NCBI GenBank assembly: GCA_022496805.1
Contig: CM040096.1
Coordinates: 15,315,501 to 15,379,500 of the forward strand
DNA length: 64,000 nucleotides
Direction of reading: 5' to 3'
Source: Pohlia nutans
Lineage: Eukaryota; Streptophyta; Bryopsida; Bryales; Mniaceae
This document shows positions 60,311 through 64,000 of the stretch, in pieces. The translations under genes were made by a program, and so were the position numbers. Each line of letters opens with the position of its first letter. Position 1 is the stretch's first letter. The notes under the pieces are model-generated. The model was given only the letters and a program-made list of their open reading frames with translations, made no database searches and had not been told where the DNA came from.

Positions 60311-60585
60311 ACCGTAGTAGCATAGCTCGGTTGCCAAAAAATAATCAACAAAAAATAAAAATCGTAAAACATTGGAAATTATGAGGACAAAAACGAAAAT
60401 AGAATATATTATTTTTAACTATATTTGCTATTTCTAAGCTGTTTTGGGCCATTTTGGGCCAATTTTAATCCTATTTTGCTCAAAAACAAAAACCAAGAAA
60501 TTAATTTTTTAAAGAAGGAACCTTATTTTTCAAAAAAAAATTAAATATTTGTTTGTGGAGTGGTGACCCAGCTATGGTCTACGGT
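60311..60585 (+). mobile_element. MITE with TACCGTAGTA ends, copy 4
   Basis: The left TACCGTAGTAGCATAGCTCG pairs with the right CCCAGCTATGGTCTACGGTA. The interior matches 21560-21834 (TGAGGACAAAAACG, TTAAATATTTGTTTGTGGAG). Confidence 0.8.
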
Positions 60586-60660
60586 AATTGAATTTGCGGC
60601 CCTCCACATACAATGAAGTATCCACGTCGAGACGTTAAGGGCAACTCTAGGGCACATTAA

Positions 60661-61021
60661 GGGCCGCTTCACACTATGGCTGAACGTCGAGAGGCCGTCG
60701 ATTTCCACCAATTGGATTGCAAGAAACCAAGAATTTGGCCTCTCGACCCTTCACACTAGAGGTCAAAGTCCAAAGGCCGTCTCCCTCCAAAATGCCTACA
60801 TGGCAACACTTTTTGATCAAGGTTGACGGACTCTCGAAGGAAGTTTGAATCGAACGGGAATAGAAACCCAAACTATGGTCGAGAGGCCGTCGATTGTTTT
60901 CATAAAAAATCAAAACTATATTTTATTGCCTATTTTCAGCCCATTTCTTTGGACTCTCAACAAAGTTTGGCCACTCAATCCCACGGCCTCTCGACTTGGA
61001 CGGCCATAGTGTGAAGCGGCC
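60661..61021. mobile_element. Harbinger-like MITE with TAA target duplication
   Basis: The ends GGGCCGCTTCACACTATGGC and GCCATAGTGTGAAGCGGCCC are perfect 20-bp inverted repeats. TAA flanks both sides (60658-60660 and 61022-61024), the 3-bp TWA duplication expected of PIF/Harbinger. The phrase GTCGAGAGGCCGTCGATT recurs in the interior. It is 361 bp and non-coding. Confidence 0.85.
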
Positions 61022-62439
61022 CTAACTTGTTTGTAGATAACTGACATATGCTAGAGCCAGCGAGATGATTCTGTGATGGCTAGTTCATCATCCATGGCGG
61101 CCGTGAGGAATAATCAACTGATGAATCCTGTGGTGGAGACACGCACATCTGTCCAAGGTAGATTGGACAGACCTGTTCTTGGCTTTATGTACTTGAGACT
61201 TTCATTCTAGCGTAAAAGTGTACATGACCCCATGATCTCATATCTTGGAAGTGGTGCCAAACATGACCCATCCCAAAACCTCATATTTTTAGTTCAATGC
61301 AATGTATGTTTCTTTAAAATCTTTTATTTTATTTAATTAAATATTTTTAAATATTATTATTTTTTCATTTTTTCATTTTTCATTTTGTAGAAATAATCGT
61401 TAATGCAATGTTTAAGTAGAGAAAGAATTAACTGCAATTCTATTTGAGAATTGACAAAGGGAGCAAAACTTCAACTTCTTTTTGGCATGAATTCAAAGTT
61501 TCTTCATCTTGAGGCGAACATATAGTCCCAACGCCAGTGTACAGTGCCAAAGTTACAATATGTGTCACAAAGTTGCAAAAATGTTACCCCGAACTATGCA
61601 ATATGTGTTGCTAAGTATTGCACATCATCAATAATAATGTGAGGTGATTTCACAAATTAATACCAAGAACTTTATAACACATAAGCGTAGTACAAAGCTT
61701 AATTAGAGTGATCTAAGACTTGTGTTGTCCAGATTGAAGTTTCCCTCATCTTGCTTCCAATATATACTAAAAAATGTGTCTTGAAGTTCTCTCAAGAGAC
61801 TATATGATTGTCCTAAAGGACACTAGGATATTTGGGTTCACGAGAATACTTTAAGAAGCCGCATACATAGTTTTATAAAAACACTTGAATGTTTCAAATA
61901 GCCACATCAATGTTTTAGAGGTCACCTAAAGATACTAGAAGAATATACTAAACATTATAAGAGAATTTTTTTTCTTGGTAAATGCCATAGACATGTAGTA
62001 TAAGTGTGATTGGTAACTCCTCCAAGATGATGTAGGATATATGTTCATGATAGGGTGGACGAATTTCTTAATGAGTTGCTTTCAATATGTAATCGTTGAA
62101 AGGCTAATTACACCAAACACATAGTAATATAATGTGTCAATGAATTATATAACTTTATAAAAATAAAAGAGAGAAAAAAAAAAGGTTCTTTAGGTTTTCA
62201 ATATATTTACATTTGAAAATAGTCAAACTTTACTGCAACATATAAATTCCATTAGAATTTTGATGATATCATAAATATAGTATTAGGAATGAACAAACAT
62301 CTCAAGACCATTTGTTTAAAACAAAAAAGTAATTAGAGATATCCACAAAGTACAGAGGGTGACCCCTTTCCTCACCCTACTTTTTTTGCCTTATAATTAA
62401 TTGTTCGATTCTATTTGAGACCACAAGGAGCACATGGCT

Positions 62440-62620
62440 TGGCTTGGATGAACTCCCGATGGGTGCGGGGAGCATGTGGTCAACAAATGGGAGCGTGAGC
62501 TTGGATTGGAAGAACGTGGCCTTGTATTTGGTAGGTCCTAGGTTCAAATCCAACCAACCTTGCTTCTACTTTTCATTGGTGTAGAAAGGTGAGGTGAAAC
62601 TTTTTTTTTGTCTATTCTCA
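62440..62620 (+). repeat. Possible SINE remnant with B-box
   Basis: GGTTCAAATCC at 62541-62551 fits the tRNA B-box consensus exactly, and a poly-T run follows at about 62600. An A box is not convincing, so this may be chance or a decayed tRNA-derived element. Confidence 0.3.
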
Positions 62621-62817
62621 CTGGTAATTTAGTTTGGGCCGGAGTTTGCAAATTATTTCCTCCTGGAGAGGACTTTGCATATAATTATCTCTATTATATG
62701 ATGATAAAATCATCCATTCTTTATAAAAAAAATTATGTTTTCATCAATTCTTATCAATTGTATGACATTTTTTTAATGTATTTAAAGCAGGCATACCCAA
62801 ATACAATATTATACTTA

Positions 62818-63749
62818 TTACTTCTAAAGGACCAACTGGCCTAAATGAGACAATTTCAATATTTGGGTAGGTTTCCATGATGTCAGATTTGAGTCTAATA
62901 TTCTGATATTTATAGTGAACAATATGAATTTTAAAAGCTTTGTGGGAATTTTAATTTTTTTCCCACCGGACATTAGTAGAAAAAGTTATGCTACCCGAAG
63001 TTGTTTTTTCATGAAGCCAGGTAGCTCGGGATAATTGCTACACTATTCCAATAGCTCTAAAATTTGATACGAAAGCAAGTGACATGATATTATTTGGGAT
63101 GGTAAAAAAAAAAACTCTCTGTAGTTCAAGAGATTTATTCCAAGAGGAGTCAAAAATTTCTAGGCTGGTCTGGCATGGTAGGAAAAAGATAACCTTTTTT
63201 AGAGAGAAAAATTAGAATATTTTGTAATTTCTTTGTAATTTCATTTTGTACTTCAAAAAGAGACAAGAATAATTTTCATTACCGTATGGATTGAGATATT
63301 ATACAAAACCAATATCACAATAAAACTAAATGTGTTTCGTAATGGTTTGCACCTCCTCCACTTACAGTATTGTTTTCAATATGTTAAATCATTCTCCTAC
63401 TTCTTAAATTCAGTATACAAGTAACTGACATTGTATAGATTGTGAAAGTGAAGAGTGACAAGTTTCTATAGTCGAGCATTTTCAAAATAGGAAGATAAAT
63501 ACGCAGATGAAAATTTTCAGCAAGTTTTATTTTTCTCACACATTCTGACTTCAAACGTATATATCTTCCAATCTATATAGTCAAAGATTGTGAAAATTTT
63601 TGTGCACATTTCTTTAGTATTAAAGGACAATTTTCTACAATCGGATTGCAAAAAAAGAAGTTTTGTTTTTTGAAATTGTGCCCTATGGATTAGAAATGGC
63701 AGCATTGTAGTGTTAATCCAGAAAATAGTCCCGATCCTTTAGAGGATAA
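62818..63749. mobile_element. Possible long TTAA-type element
   Basis: The left TTACTTCTAAAGGACCAAC and right CGATCCTTTAGAGGATAA resemble family B termini (CTAAAGGACC / GGTCCTTTAG), but both TTAA sites are altered and the interior of about 930 bp has no family match. Confidence 0.35.
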
Positions 63750-64000
63750 ACTATAAGATAACAATGCATAATGTTGGTTTTAGATGTGGTGCTCATTTCG
63801 AGTTTATATACTATAGAGTATTAGTAAATGGAACGATTTGGCCATCTAACATGACATTTTCATAACATTCATGATTTTCCTTAACTTGGTTCCTTTTCTA
63901 CAATTCCTTCTTTATAAGATAAATCTTGAATTACAGGCGCTGAATGATGTTGTAGACACATCATTTTTTATTGTTGAGAAGCAATTTCTCTGCAATAGCA

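Larger units (their letters stand above)
51500..64000. other. Gene-free, repeat-rich right end of the window
   Basis: I see no supportable gene. It holds TTAA elements, a nested TTAA insertion, the GTCACG element, a TACCGTAGTA MITE, a Harbinger-like MITE, another long-TIR MITE and a TAA microsatellite, listed separately. About 54830-56900, 57730-58930 and 61030-62800 show nothing I recognise beyond AT-rich sequence. Confidence 0.55.

Noticed and set aside
1..64000. CRISPR arrays, bacterial operons, tRNA or rRNA genes
   Set aside because: The regularly spaced repeats are a tandem satellite without spacers, the genes have spliceosomal introns, and no full tRNA cloverleaf or rRNA motif was recognised.

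Overview
This window looks like nuclear DNA of a land plant with an AT-rich, repeat-laden genome. The evidence is three multi-exon genes with plant-type proteins (a long-chain acyl-CoA synthetase, a CYP71/PPWD1-type cyclophilin with WD repeats, and an acylamino-acid-releasing enzyme), GT-AG introns throughout, TTTAGGG-type telomere-like repeats and many MITE-sized DNA transposons. The GH71 gene and the gene spacing (about one gene per 16 kb) would fit a non-seed plant such as a moss, but that is inference and the species cannot be named from the sequence alone.

Layout. 1409-8469 (minus): LACS, 19 coding exons, 665 aa, all splice phases consistent. 8.5-24.3 kb: gene-free and filled with MITEs, a 40-bp tandem array, an AT/GT microsatellite and dispersed repeats. 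24341-25573 (plus): an intronless, GC-richer secreted GH71 alpha-1,3-glucanase-like gene with a TATA box, standing between two short transposon-like elements. 25.6-30.0 kb: more MITEs, including a chain of TTAA elements. 30060-36394 (minus): CYP71/PPWD1 orthologue, 12 exons, 620 aa, with at least five TTAA elements in its introns. 36.4-40.8 kb: repeats. 40803-47891 (minus): acylamino-acid-releasing enzyme, 17 exons, 823 aa. 47.9-64 kb: no recognisable gene; tandem duplications, several MITE families and a nested TTAA insertion.

The four genes do not form a functional unit. LACS activates fatty acids, CYP71 is a nuclear chromatin/spliceosome-linked prolyl isomerase, AARE removes N-acylated residues from peptides, and GH71 would act on alpha-1,3-glucan outside the cell, perhaps of fungal walls.

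The most unusual structure is the mobile fraction. More than 20 short elements are bounded by TTAA and have inverted ends beginning CCCCTAA. This is the arrangement expected of non-autonomous piggyBac-type elements, which are not commonly described in land plants. They sit in introns, chain end to end through shared TTAA sites and insert into each other. Also notable are a 360-bp element with a 9-bp target duplication that carries telomere-like repeats, and several hairpin MITEs with CACTA-like ends, one of which begins at the base after the GH71 stop codon.
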